Below, piece by piece: positions 28,144 to 35,728 of a stretch of DNA of 64,000 nt (positions are counted from its first letter, which is position 1; each line of letters begins with the position of its first letter). The notes under the pieces are model-generated. The model did not search any database. It was not told where the DNA came from and worked only from the letters and a program-made list of their open reading frames with translations. The DNA comes from Streptomyces avicenniae (lineage in GTDB: Bacteria; Actinomycetota; Actinomycetes; Streptomycetales; Streptomycetaceae). A program made the position numbers and the translations under genes. The DNA lies in assembly GCF_000719135.1 (NCBI RefSeq), contig NZ_JOEK01000001.1, forward strand, positions 806,001 through 870,000, read 5' to 3'.

Positions 28144-29172
28144 GTGAGTGGATGGTGGCGGAGGGCGCGGCGGTCGGTGTACTTCCCGGCGGTCGTGGTC
28201 GCGGTGATCGCCGCGGGGGCCGCCGCGCTGTTCGCCGGTTCGTACACCTACGCCATGGCGGACCCGGCGCCGCGCCATGTGCCGGTCGCCGTCGTCGGCG
28301 AGCCGCAGTCGCGCGGCCGGACGGACGTGTTCGTCGGGGAACTGGAGCGGCGGCTCCACGCGTCGCTGCGCGTCCACCGCTTCCGTACGTATCCACAGGC
28401 TGTGGACGCCGTCGAGCGGCAGCAGGTCTTCGCGATCTTCCGCAACCGGGGCGGCGACCGCGTCGAGCTGAAGCTCGTGAGCGCGGCGGGGGCGTCGGTC
28501 GCCATGCTCCTCCAGCAGGACGCGCCCGCCGCCGCCAAGGCCGCGGACATCCGGCTGACGGTCACCGACATCAAGCCGCTCGCGCAGGGCGACCCGCGGG
28601 GTCTCGCGATCTTCTACATCTCGATCGCCGCCGTGATCATCGGCTTCCTCGGCACGGTGCAGCTCAGCGTGAACGCGCCCGCGCTCAACCCCGGCGAGCG
28701 CGTCGCGTTCACCGCCGGGTACGCGCTCCTCGGCGGGCTCGCGATCATCGCGACGGTGGACTGGTGGCTGGACGCGCTGCCGCTGCCGTTCGTCCAGTCC
28801 TGGGGGACGCTGGCGCTGACCATGTTCACCTCGGGCATGGTCTTCAGCATGTTCACCGTCCTCGTCAGGCGCTGGGCGATCCTCCCGACGTGGGTGCTGA
28901 TGGTGATGCTGGGCAACCCGTCGTCGGGCGGCGCCGTCTCCTGGCCGCTGCTGCCGTCCGTGCTCGGCGAGGTCGGGCGCTGGCTGCCGCCCGGCGCGTC
29001 CGTCAACGCGCTGCACACGGCCGTGTACTTCCGGGGGCACCAGCACTGGCAGCCGTACCTCGTCCTCCTCGGCTGGTCGGCGCTGGCCTGTGCCGTCTTC
29101 TGGATCTGGCGCCGCCGCCATCCCGGGGGCCGCCCGACCGGTGAGGCCGCGGCGGCGCGTGCGGCTGCCTGA
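28144..29172 (+). CDS. ABC-2-type / YhgE-like membrane protein
   Basis: 342 aa from GTG. One N-terminal helix (FPAVVVAVIAAGAAALFAGSYTYAM), an extracellular domain of about 140 residues (including VPVAVVGEPQSRG and LERRLHASLRVHRF), then five hydrophobic segments from residue 160 on and a basic tail. This topology is that of ABC-2 permease-like DUF3533/YhgE proteins, which move lipid-linked or small substrates across the membrane. No ATPase gene is adjacent, so it may work alone or with a distant partner. It starts 92 bases from divergent hrpA. Confidence 0.75.
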   Translation: MSGWWRRARRSVYFPAVVVAVIAAGAAALFAGSYTYAMADPAPRHVPVAVVGEPQSRGRTDVFVGELERRLHASLRVHRFRTYPQAVDAVERQQVFAIFRNRGGDRVELKLVSAAGASVAMLLQQDAPAAAKAADIRLTVTDIKPLAQGDPRGLAIFYISIAAVIIGFLGTVQLSVNAPALNPGERVAFTAGYALLGGLAIIATVDWWLDALPLPFVQSWGTLALTMFTSGMVFSMFTVLVRRWAILPTWVLMVMLGNPSSGGAVSWPLLPSVLGEVGRWLPPGASVNALHTAVYFRGHQHWQPYLVLLGWSALACAVFWIWRRRHPGGRPTGEAAAARAAA

Positions 29173-29185
29173 CCAGGCGCGCCGC

Positions 29186-29974
29186 TCAGCGCGCCCCGCG
29201 TGCGCGCGCCTCCTCGACGGCGGCCCGCGGACCGCCCGGAAACGGGCGCCCGTGTCCGGGCAGCAGCAGCGGGGCGCCCTCCGCGCGGCCTCCGTCGCCG
29301 AGCGCGGCGAGGCGTTCCAGGGCGGCGAGGGCCGCCCGGGCGTCGTGCGTGAAGCCGCGGCAGACGATGCCGGGCCCCGCGTGGCCGGTCAGCCCGTCGT
29401 ACGTGACCAGCGCGTCGCCCGTGAACAGCAGCCCGCGCTCCTCCCACAGGTAGGCGACGCTTCCCGGCGTGTGCCCGGCGAGCGTGATCACGCGGGGCCC
29501 GCCCGGCACCTCGGCGAGCACGCCGTCGCCGCCGAACGTGCGCGCGCCGGGCACGGGCCTGGCCGTGAACGCCCCCGACCGTCCCAGGTGCGCCAGCGTG
29601 CCGAGGGCGGCCGGGCGCCGCAGCAGGTAGGGCAGCGGCGAGCGCTCCGGGCCGCCGTGCCGGAAGGCGCTGCGGGGTCCTTCGGCGAGGACGGGCGCGT
29701 CCCGTTCGTGTACCCAGATCTCCGCGCCCGCGCGGCGCAGGGCGCCCGCCATGCCGGTGTGGTCGGGGTGGGCGTGGGTCAGGAGGACGTGCCCGACGTC
29801 CCCGGGCGACAGGCCGGCCGCCGCCAGATGTGCGCGCAACTGCCCTGTGTGCGAGGGCAGTCCGGCGTCCACGAGGACCAGCCCCTCCGGTGAGTGGACC
29901 AGATACGCGTTGACGCTGTCGTCCCCGAGACGATCGACGCCGGGGGCGACCCGCTCGGGCGCGCGACGGGACAC
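29186..29974 (-). CDS. MBL-fold metallo-hydrolase
   Basis: 262 aa from GTG at 29974, with GGAGGA 5 bases upstream. The zinc-binding motif THAHPDHTGMAG (HxHxDH) is complete, with the further His in TLAGHTPGSVAYL, Asp in LLFTGDALVTYDG and the final His in LLPGHGRPFPGG. Glyoxalase-II-like hydrolase of unknown substrate. It is divergent from a TetR gene, and the 80 bases between contain a perfect 10-bp inverted repeat, so it is very probably the TetR target. Confidence 0.92.
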   Translation of the reverse strand: MSRRAPERVAPGVDRLGDDSVNAYLVHSPEGLVLVDAGLPSHTGQLRAHLAAAGLSPGDVGHVLLTHAHPDHTGMAGALRRAGAEIWVHERDAPVLAEGPRSAFRHGGPERSPLPYLLRRPAALGTLAHLGRSGAFTARPVPGARTFGGDGVLAEVPGGPRVITLAGHTPGSVAYLWEERGLLFTGDALVTYDGLTGHAGPGIVCRGFTHDARAALAALERLAALGDGGRAEGAPLLLPGHGRPFPGGPRAAVEEARARGAR

Positions 29975-30000
29975 GGTTCCTCCTTCGACGGGGCGGCGAA

Positions 30001-30028
30001 TATTCGATACGGTTGACTGTATCGAATA
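30001..30028. promoter_or_regulatory. TetR-type operator in the MBL/TetR intergenic region
   Basis: Perfect inverted repeat TATTCGATAC - 8 bases - GTATCGAATA, AT-rich against a very GC-rich background, midway between the divergent starts (29974 and 30055). Size and placement fit a TetR operator governing both genes. Confidence 0.8.
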
Positions 30029-30054
30029 CTGCCACACCCCGGGGAGACGCCACC

Positions 30055-30699
30055 GTGCCCGCGCCCGACACACCCCGCAGGCCGTACGACGCGAGCCGCC
30101 GCCAGGAGGCGGCCCGCCGCAGCCGCACCGCCGTCCTCGCGGCCTGGCGTGACCTGCTGCTGCGCGACGGCTACCACGCCGTGACCGTCCGCGCCGTCGC
30201 CGACCGCGCGGGCGTCTCGGCCGAGACCGTCCACAAGGCGTTCGGCGGCAAGGCGGGCCTGATGAAGACCCTGTGGGACGTCACGCTCGCCGGGGACGAC
30301 GAACCCGTCCCCATGGCCGCCCGCCCCGCGCTCCAGGAGGTCCTGCGCACCCGCGACCCGCGGCGCAAGCTCCGGCTCTACGCCGCGTTCGTGCGCGACG
30401 TCCACGAACGGCTCGCCCCGCTCTTCCTCTTCATGAGCCAGGCGGGCCCCGAGGCGGCGCGCGTCCTCGCCGCGGGGGAGGCCGAACGGCTGGCGGGCGT
30501 CACCGCGTTCGTCACCCACCTCGCCGACGAGGGGCTGCTGCGCGCCGGGACGGACACGGCGCGCACGGCGGACGCCTGCTGGGCCCTCACGGGCCCGCAG
30601 CTCCACCAGCAGCTGACGAAGGAACGCGGCTGGCCCCCGGCGGCGTACGAGGACTGGCTCACCACCACCCTGACGACGACCCTGCCCCTGGCGCCGTGA
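30055..30699 (+). CDS. TetR-family regulator
   Basis: 214 aa from GTG at 30055 after GGGGAG; an upstream in-frame start at 30013 lies inside the operator and is rejected. The N-terminal HTH is SRTAVLAAWRDLLLRDGYHAVTVRAVADRAGVSAETVHKAFGGKAGLMKTLWD. The helical C-terminal half is the ligand-binding and dimer part, with no recognisable ligand signature. It probably represses itself and the divergent MBL hydrolase through the 30001-30028 palindrome and is released by a compound that the hydrolase detoxifies (inference). Confidence 0.92.
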   Translation: MPAPDTPRRPYDASRRQEAARRSRTAVLAAWRDLLLRDGYHAVTVRAVADRAGVSAETVHKAFGGKAGLMKTLWDVTLAGDDEPVPMAARPALQEVLRTRDPRRKLRLYAAFVRDVHERLAPLFLFMSQAGPEAARVLAAGEAERLAGVTAFVTHLADEGLLRAGTDTARTADACWALTGPQLHQQLTKERGWPPAAYEDWLTTTLTTTLPLAP

Positions 30700-30721
30700 C
30701 CCGCCGCCCGGCCGGGGCGCG

Positions 30722-31369
30722 TCAGCGCGTCCGCGCCGGGGCGGACATCAGCGCGGCGACGGCGGCCGGTGTCCAGTGTCCCGCCGCGCCGGGGCAGCTG
30801 GCGAGGTAGGCGGCGATCTCGTCCTCGCGCCAGGCCCCGGACTCCGCGAGACCGGCCGCCAGATGGCGCAGGTAGGGCGCGGACGGCGGGCGGAGTCGCA
30901 CGTCAGTCATGCGCCAGGGGGCGGTGAACGTGAGGACGGGCAGCCCGTCGAGTGCCCCGAGACGGACCAGCGTCTCGTACCTGCCAGGACCGAGCCGCGC
31001 GCGGCCGGTGGTCAGCACGGCGGTCAGATCCAGGTCGGCCCCCGGCGTGCGGTACATCTCCTGCGCGGCGATGTCGGCGAACTGCTCCGTCGTCACGAGG
31101 TGGGCGAGGCACCATGCCGTGCCCTCCGCCTCCGGGTCGTAGAAGCCCCTGCCGCCCGTCCACACGGGCGACTCGGTCGCGAAGTAGACGCTGCCCGGCA
31201 CCACGACGGCGGCCGAACGTCCGGGCAGCGCCCTGTCCCGGCACCCCGGATACACGCGCCGCGCACCGGAGGGCGCGCCGCCGACGATGTAGTGCCTCAG
31301 CCGGGAGGCGTGCATGTTGGAGCCGTACGACGCGTACCAGACGTGCGACGGCGGAACGACGTCGGCCAT
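30722..31369 (-). CDS. Gamma-glutamylcyclotransferase/AIG2-like protein
   Basis: 215 aa from ATG at 31369 with GGAGGAAG 7 bases upstream. The N-terminus has WYASYGSNMHASRLRHYI: YGSNM is the substrate-loop signature of the cyclotransferase (BtrG/AIG2) fold. The segment SVYFATESPVWTGGRGFYDPEAEGTAWCLA includes acidic residues that could be the catalytic glutamate. Streptomycete homologues are sometimes annotated as histone deacetylase, which the sequence does not support. Substrate unknown. Confidence 0.75.
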   Translation of the reverse strand: MADVVPPSHVWYASYGSNMHASRLRHYIVGGAPSGARRVYPGCRDRALPGRSAAVVVPGSVYFATESPVWTGGRGFYDPEAEGTAWCLAHLVTTEQFADIAAQEMYRTPGADLDLTAVLTTGRARLGPGRYETLVRLGALDGLPVLTFTAPWRMTDVRLRPPSAPYLRHLAAGLAESGAWREDEIAAYLASCPGAAGHWTPAAVAALMSAPARTR

Positions 31370-31481
31370 GCCCGCTTCCTCCCGTTCAGGAACGATGGAA
31401 GGCCCCGGTGCGGGCCCGCTGGGATACGTGGTGGCGCACTGGTCGAGGTGCGCCACCGAGCGAACGAACCGATGAAGCCGT

Positions 31482-31631
31482 TTACGGTCGCATCACACTG
31501 TGCAGCAAGGCAACCACTGCGGTACTCACGACCATCGCCGCTCCTGCTTGCGGGTCCTTGTAGGCCACATAGCCCGCGAATGCTCCTGCCATCAGCAACA
31601 CGATGGCGCTCAGGTTCCCTTGGTGGTCCAA
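31482..31631 (-). CDS. Small single-helix membrane protein (49 aa)
   Basis: 49 aa from TTG at 31631, with an excellent GGAGGAG ribosome binding site 7-9 bases upstream. It reads MDHQGNLSAIVLLMAGAFAG then YVAYKDPQAGAAMVVSTAVV, ending in a short basic tail. It shows one long or two short hydrophobic segments and a DxxxG turn between. Small proteins of this look occur on actinomycete plasmids and integrative elements as transfer-associated or holin-like genes, but I cannot assign one. The surrounding DNA (31380-31900) has lower GC and lies beside a tRNA operon, so acquisition is possible. Confidence 0.6.
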   Translation of the reverse strand: MDHQGNLSAIVLLMAGAFAGYVAYKDPQAGAAMVVSTAVVALLHSVMRP

Positions 31632-31848
31632 GGTGAGACTCCTCCTCGGTGGCTCAGGGGCACGCTGCGTGGACGACTTGGCGGAAGCGCACGGCGGGCC
31701 CCACTGCCCATCGCTGTTGCGATGAGCCCTCTACCTGTAGGGGGAAGGGCTCTGGTGTGCTGGGGCTCTGCCCGGGCAGTGGCGGAGAAGAAGTGCTCGA
31801 ACTCTTGTGCCATGGGGCATACGGCAGAGGAGCATCTCGGGATATCGA

Positions 31849-31893
31849 CGACGAAACGGCCTCAGTAAGCAGCTCACTGAGGCCGTTTCGTCG
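31849..31893 (-). terminator. Terminator of the tRNA Glu-Asp-Phe operon
   Basis: Perfect 18-bp inverted repeat with a 9-base loop, starting 14 bases past the 3' end of tRNA-Phe on the minus strand. Confidence 0.85.
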
Positions 31894-31906
31894 AACGAAG
31901 AGAAGG

Positions 31907-31980
31907 TGGCTGGGGCCGGGGTCGAACCGGCGACCTTCCGCTTTTCAGGCGGACGCTCGTACCAACTGAGCTACCCAGCC
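31907..31980 (-). tRNA. tRNA-Phe(GAA)
   Basis: 74 nt, minus strand. Acceptor GGCTGGG/CCCAGCC, anticodon stem TCCGC/GCGGA with loop CTGAAAA (anticodon GAA), T loop TTCGACC, discriminator A. Last gene of the Glu-Asp-Phe cluster. Confidence 0.95.
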
Positions 31981-31984
31981 ACAG

Positions 31985-32059
31985 CGGTCCTGACGGGATT
32001 TGAACCCGCGGCCTCCACCTTGACAGGGTGGCGAGCACTCCAAACTGCTCCACAGGACC
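31985..32059 (-). tRNA. tRNA-Asp(GTC), copy 2
   Basis: 75 nt, minus strand, identical to the copy at 23936-24010 except for one D-loop base. Only 4 bases separate it from tRNA-Phe. Middle gene of the cluster. Confidence 0.95.
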
Positions 32060-32085
32060 TTGCTGTGCGACACCGAGGTGACGCG

Positions 32086-32158
32086 TACCCCCGACGGGAT
32101 TCGAACCCGCGCTACCGCCTTGAAAGGGCGGCGTCCTGGGCCACTAGACGACGGGGGC
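32086..32158 (-). tRNA. tRNA-Glu(TTC)
   Basis: 73 nt, minus strand. Acceptor GCCCCCG/CGGGGGT, anticodon stem CCGCC/GGCGG with loop CTTTCAA (anticodon TTC), T arm GCGGG-TTCGAAT-CCCGT, discriminator A. First gene of the Glu-Asp-Phe operon. Confidence 0.95.
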
Positions 32159-32293
32159 CCGGCGGCCCGCCTCGGCACCGTGTGATGCCGTCGGGGACGT
32201 GTGAAGCATAGGGGATGCCGGGACCGATCGCCAAAACGGTTCCGTCCGGCGCCGTTCTGGCCGTCCGGCAGGTCGCGCGGCGAGAATGGCCGG

Positions 32294-32662
32294 GTGCTGG
32301 AGATGACACGCGAGGAGTTCGAGGAGCTGGTCGGCGAGGCCCTGGACCGGGTGCCGCCGGAGCTGACACGGCTGATGGACAACGTCGCGGTGTTCGTCGA
32401 GGACGAGCCGCCCGCCGACGCGGACGACCCCGAGCTGCTCGGGCTCTACGAGGGCGTGCCGCTCACCGAACGCGGCGAGTGGTACGCGGGCGCCCTGCCG
32501 GACCGGATCTCCGTCTTCATGGGCCCGACGCTCCGGATGTGCGAGCGGGAGGGGGGCGGTCGCGACCTGGTGGTCGAGGAGGTCGAGATCACCGTCGTGC
32601 ACGAGATCGCGCACCACTTCGGCATCGACGACGACCGGCTGCACGCACTCGGGTACGGCTGA
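32294..32662 (+). CDS. Minimal zincin-like metallopeptidase family protein
   Basis: 122 aa from GTG at 32294; ATG at 32303 is the alternative. The N-terminal helix EMTREEFEELVGEALDRVPPEL is followed by DNVAVFVEDEPP and LLGLYEGVPLTERGEWYAG. The C-terminal VEITVVHEIAHHFGIDDDRLHALGYG contains HExxHxxGxxxxxL, a complete zincin motif. Members of this DUF1025/minimal zincin family have no established substrate. It lies between the tRNA cluster and a lipoprotein gene. Confidence 0.88.
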   Translation: MLEMTREEFEELVGEALDRVPPELTRLMDNVAVFVEDEPPADADDPELLGLYEGVPLTERGEWYAGALPDRISVFMGPTLRMCEREGGGRDLVVEEVEITVVHEIAHHFGIDDDRLHALGYG

Positions 32663-32739
32663 CGCGTGTCCTGCCCGGTGGCGCGGGAGTTGAACGGGGG
32701 AAGCCCGCCCCGCCGTACGTCACCCGGAGGTCCGCCCCC

Positions 32740-33330
32740 GTGCCCCACCGCCGTCACCGTCGCCCCGGACCCGCCGCCCTGGCGGGGGTGGCCGCCCTCG
32801 CCGCCGTCGCGTTGACGGGCTGCGTCACCGTGGACCCGGAGAAGACCGCCCAGCAGAGCGAGCCCGACGGCGGCGGGCACGGCGCCGCGGACGCGGACGC
32901 CCGGCAGGGTCCTGACGGCGCGCCGCCAGGACCCGGTGGCGCCACGGACGCCGACGGCCCCGAGCCCAGCGGCGGGCGCGCCGAGGACGCGGCGGATCTC
33001 GGCCGCGGCGGCGACGGCGACGGCAGGCGTGCCGACCGGAGCGGCGACGGCGACCCCGCCGCGCCCGCCGACGAGTCGGCGGCCCCGTCCCGCCCCACGC
33101 CCCGTCCCGACACCCCCCGCGCCCCGGCGCCGCCGCACGGTCCCGGCGCGCCGGTGCCCGTGCCCGAGGCGCCGCACCCCGAGCCACCAGGCCCGGAACC
33201 CGCCGACCCCGACCCCGAGCCGGGGACGGAGGAGCCGCCGCCCCCGGCGCCCGACCCCGAGCCGGGGACGGAGCCCCCGCAGGAGCCCGCGCCCGTCCCC
33301 GAGGAGCCCGCACCCGGGGGGACGAGCTGA
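32740..33330 (+). CDS. Proline-rich putative lipoprotein
   Basis: 196 aa from GTG with CGGAGG 8 bases upstream. A basic head (MPHRRHRRPGP) and a hydrophobic stretch end in VALTGC, a good lipobox, so it is probably anchored outside the membrane through Cys28. The remainder is low-complexity Gly/Asp then Pro/Glu (EPGTEEPPPPAPDPEPGTEP), suited to spanning the cell wall. No domain is recognisable. Its base composition is uniform with the neighbours. Confidence 0.7.
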   Translation: MPHRRHRRPGPAALAGVAALAAVALTGCVTVDPEKTAQQSEPDGGGHGAADADARQGPDGAPPGPGGATDADGPEPSGGRAEDAADLGRGGDGDGRRADRSGDGDPAAPADESAAPSRPTPRPDTPRAPAPPHGPGAPVPVPEAPHPEPPGPEPADPDPEPGTEEPPPPAPDPEPGTEPPQEPAPVPEEPAPGGTS

Positions 33331-33335
33331 CCCGT

Positions 33336-33365
33336 TTGCGTATCACCGCGCCGCGTGCGTATGCT
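33336..33365 (+). promoter_or_regulatory. Promoter of the DEAD-box helicase
   Basis: TTGCGT (33336-33341) and TATGCT (33360-33365), 18 bases apart. A start near 33372 would leave a 5' leader of about 150 bases, long enough for post-transcriptional control as known for cold-induced RNA helicase genes. Confidence 0.5.
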
Positions 33366-33523
33366 TGTAGATCGTTTGATCCCACTTGCCCGGCGCCCCG
33401 AAGCAGCGCGCCGTGTGGCGCGTTCCTCACCTCGCCGTGGCTGATCGCATACAGGCGGTCAAGAGCACCTACGGAGCACAGGCGCGTGCCGACCCCACAA
33501 ACTCCGGAAGGTTCTCACTTCGC

Positions 33524-35443
33524 ATGACCGTGACCACGCCTGAGGTTCTTCTTCCGCTGGAGGACGAGCCCACCATGACGTTCGCCGATCTGGGCCTGCC
33601 CCCGGACATCGTGCGGACGCTCGCAGAGCACGGCGTCACCACCCCGTTCCCCATCCAGGCCGCCACCATCCCGGACGCGCTGGCCGGACACGACATCCTC
33701 GGCCGCGGCCGTACCGGCTCCGGCAAGACGCTGAGCTTCGGCCTCCCGACCCTGGCCCGCCTCGCCGGTGCCAGGACCCGCGCCAAGCACCCGCGCGCCG
33801 TCATCCTGACCCCCACCCGCGAGCTGGCCATGCAGGTCGCCGACGCGCTGGAGCCGTACGGGCACGTGCTCGGCCTCCGGCTCAAGGTGGTCTGCGGTGG
33901 CACCTCCATGGGCAACCAGATCTACGCCCTGGAGCGCGGCGTGGACATCCTGGTCGCCACCCCCGGCCGCCTCCGTGACGTGATCGGCCGCGGCGCCTGC
34001 TCGCTGGACGACGTCCAGGTGGCCGTGCTGGACGAGGCCGACCAGATGGCCGACCTGGGCTTCCTGCCCGAGGTCACCGAACTGCTCGACCAGGTGCCGC
34101 CCGGCGGCCAGCGGATGCTGTTCTCCGCGACGCTCGAACGCGAGATCGACACGCTGGTCAAGCGCTACCTGGTGGACCCCGTCAGCCACGAGGTGGACGC
34201 CGCCCAGGGCGCCGTCACCACCATGAGCCACCACGTGCTGATCGTGAAGCCGCGCGACAAGGCGCCGCTGACCGCGGCCATCGCGGCCCGCGACAGCCGC
34301 ACCATCGTCTTCGTCCGTACGCAGCTCGGCGCCGACCGCGTCGCCGGGCAGCTGCGCGAGTCCGGTGTGCGCGCCGACGCCCTGCACGGCGGCATGACGC
34401 AGGGCGCCCGTACGCGGACGCTGGCGGACTTCAAGGACGGCCGTGTCAGCGTGCTGGTCGCGACCGACGTCGCCGCGCGCGGCATCCACGTGGACGGCAT
34501 CGACCTGGTGCTGAACGTGGACCCGGCCGCTGACCACAAGGACTACCTGCACCGCTCGGGCCGTACGGCGCGGGCGGGGCGCTCCGGCACCGTCGTGTCG
34601 CTGGCGCTGCCGCACCAGCGGCGGACGATCTTCCGCCTGATGGAGGACGCGGGCGTCGATGCGTCGCGTCACGTCATCGGGCGCGGCGACCTGTTCGACC
34701 CGGACGTCGCCGACATCATCGGCGCGCGGTCGCTGACCGAGGTCCAGGCCGAGGCGGCGACGGGCGCGGTGCAGCACGCCGAGCGCGAGGTCGCGCGGCT
34801 GGCGCGTGAGCTGGACCGGGCCAAGGAGCGCGCGGGCGAGCTGCTGGACGAGGCCGACCGGCTGACCGGCCGCGCGGCGCGTGAGCGCGGCGACGACCCG
34901 GCCGAGGCCATCGCCGCGGCTGCCGAGGTGCGGGCGCAGGCCCTGGCCGAGGCGGAGCGTGAGGCCGAGCTGGAGGCGCAGCGCGAGGCGCGGCGTGCCG
35001 AGAAGGCCGCGCGTGCCGAGGCGGCCCGTGAGGAGCGTGGCGAGCGCGGCGGTGACCGTGGCGGCTACCGCGGTGGCGCCGGTGGCGACCGCCGTCCTTA
35101 CGGTGGCGGCGGCGGGCACGGTCGGCGTGAGGGCGACCGTGGCGGTTACCGCAGGGACGACCGGCGTGACGACCGGCGCGGAAGCGGCGACGACCGGCGT
35201 CCGTTCGCCCGCCGCGACGGCGAGCGGCGTGACACCGGCACCGGCACCGGTGGCGGCTACCGTCGCGACGACTCCGGTGGCGGCTACCGGCGTGACGCCG
35301 AGCGCCGTGACGGCGGCGGCTACCGCGGCGGCACCGGCGGCACCGGCACCGGTGACCGCGGCGGCTACCGCGACCGTGACCGTGACGACCGCGGCGGTTT
35401 CGACCGTCGCGCCGAGAAGCCGCGCTGGAAGCGCAACGGCTGA
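33524..35443 (+). CDS. DEAD-box ATP-dependent RNA helicase with RGG-like tail
   Basis: 639 aa from ATG at 33524. Q motif region LAEHGVTTPFPIQAATIP, Walker A GRGRTGSGKT, Ia PTRELAMQV, DEAD box in VAVLDEADQMADLGF, SAT in MLFSATL, and motif VI HRSGRTARAGRSGT. After the core comes an Ala/Glu/Arg helix (residues about 425-510), then about 130 residues of Gly/Arg/Asp repeats (GGYRGG, DDRRDDRR, GGYRRD) like the RNA-binding tails of RhlE/CsdA helicases. Probably acts in RNA remodelling, ribosome assembly or cold adaptation. Confidence 0.95.
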   Translation: MTVTTPEVLLPLEDEPTMTFADLGLPPDIVRTLAEHGVTTPFPIQAATIPDALAGHDILGRGRTGSGKTLSFGLPTLARLAGARTRAKHPRAVILTPTRELAMQVADALEPYGHVLGLRLKVVCGGTSMGNQIYALERGVDILVATPGRLRDVIGRGACSLDDVQVAVLDEADQMADLGFLPEVTELLDQVPPGGQRMLFSATLEREIDTLVKRYLVDPVSHEVDAAQGAVTTMSHHVLIVKPRDKAPLTAAIAARDSRTIVFVRTQLGADRVAGQLRESGVRADALHGGMTQGARTRTLADFKDGRVSVLVATDVAARGIHVDGIDLVLNVDPAADHKDYLHRSGRTARAGRSGTVVSLALPHQRRTIFRLMEDAGVDASRHVIGRGDLFDPDVADIIGARSLTEVQAEAATGAVQHAEREVARLARELDRAKERAGELLDEADRLTGRAARERGDDPAEAIAAAAEVRAQALAEAEREAELEAQREARRAEKAARAEAAREERGERGGDRGGYRGGAGGDRRPYGGGGGHGRREGDRGGYRRDDRRDDRRGSGDDRRPFARRDGERRDTGTGTGGGYRRDDSGGGYRRDAERRDGGGYRGGTGGTGTGDRGGYRDRDRDDRGGFDRRAEKPRWKRNG

Positions 35444-35477
35444 CCGTATGCCTTCGAGCGCGGCCCCGCCCCCGGGC

Positions 35478-35483
35478 TATGCT
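35478..35483 (+). promoter_or_regulatory. -10 element of tRNA-Lys
   Basis: TATGCT 8 bases before the mature tRNA, with TTCGAG 18 bases upstream as a weak -35. Transcription would start at or just before the tRNA 5' end. Confidence 0.4.
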
Positions 35484-35491
35484 TCCCCTGA

Positions 35492-35564
35492 GGGCCGTTA
35501 GCTCAATTGGCAGAGCAGTGGACTTTTAATCCATTGGTTGTGGGTTCGAGTCCCACACGGCCTA
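35492..35564 (+). tRNA. tRNA-Lys(TTT)
   Basis: 73 nt. Acceptor GGGCCGT/ACGGCCT, D arm GCTC/GAGC, anticodon stem GTGGA/TCCAT with loop CTTTTAA (anticodon TTT), T arm GTGGG-TTCGAGT-CCCAC, discriminator A. It marks the left border of the accessory-looking block 35.7-41.8 kb. I found no repeated copy of its 3' end within that block. Confidence 0.95.
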
Positions 35565-35605
35565 CGGCGGAAAGGTCCCTGGCAAAGGGGCCGCTGACCT
35601 GTGGG

Positions 35606-35639
35606 GGTGCCCCGGTCGTCTCACGACGACCGGGGCACC
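35606..35639 (+). terminator. Terminator of tRNA-Lys
   Basis: Perfect 15-bp inverted repeat with loop TCAC, 41 bases after the tRNA. Confidence 0.75.
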
Positions 35640-35728
35640 GTCGTGTCGGGGGCCGTGTCCGGGCGGCCGTGCCTGCGACGAGGGCGGCGGCTTCGTCCCC
35701 CGGCCCGTACGAGAGGGGGTGAGGTAAC

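Noticed and set aside
24158..28147. 1329-codon open frame antisense to hrpA
   Set aside because: Composition (Arg/Leu/His/Val repeats) is that of a reverse-complement frame; hrpA has every helicase motif.
31610..31813. 67-codon minus-strand frame upstream of the 49-aa gene
   Set aside because: No ribosome binding site, and it overlaps the start region of the better-supported small gene.
35507..35722. 71-codon frame starting inside tRNA-Lys
   Set aside because: Begins within the tRNA and crosses its terminator.
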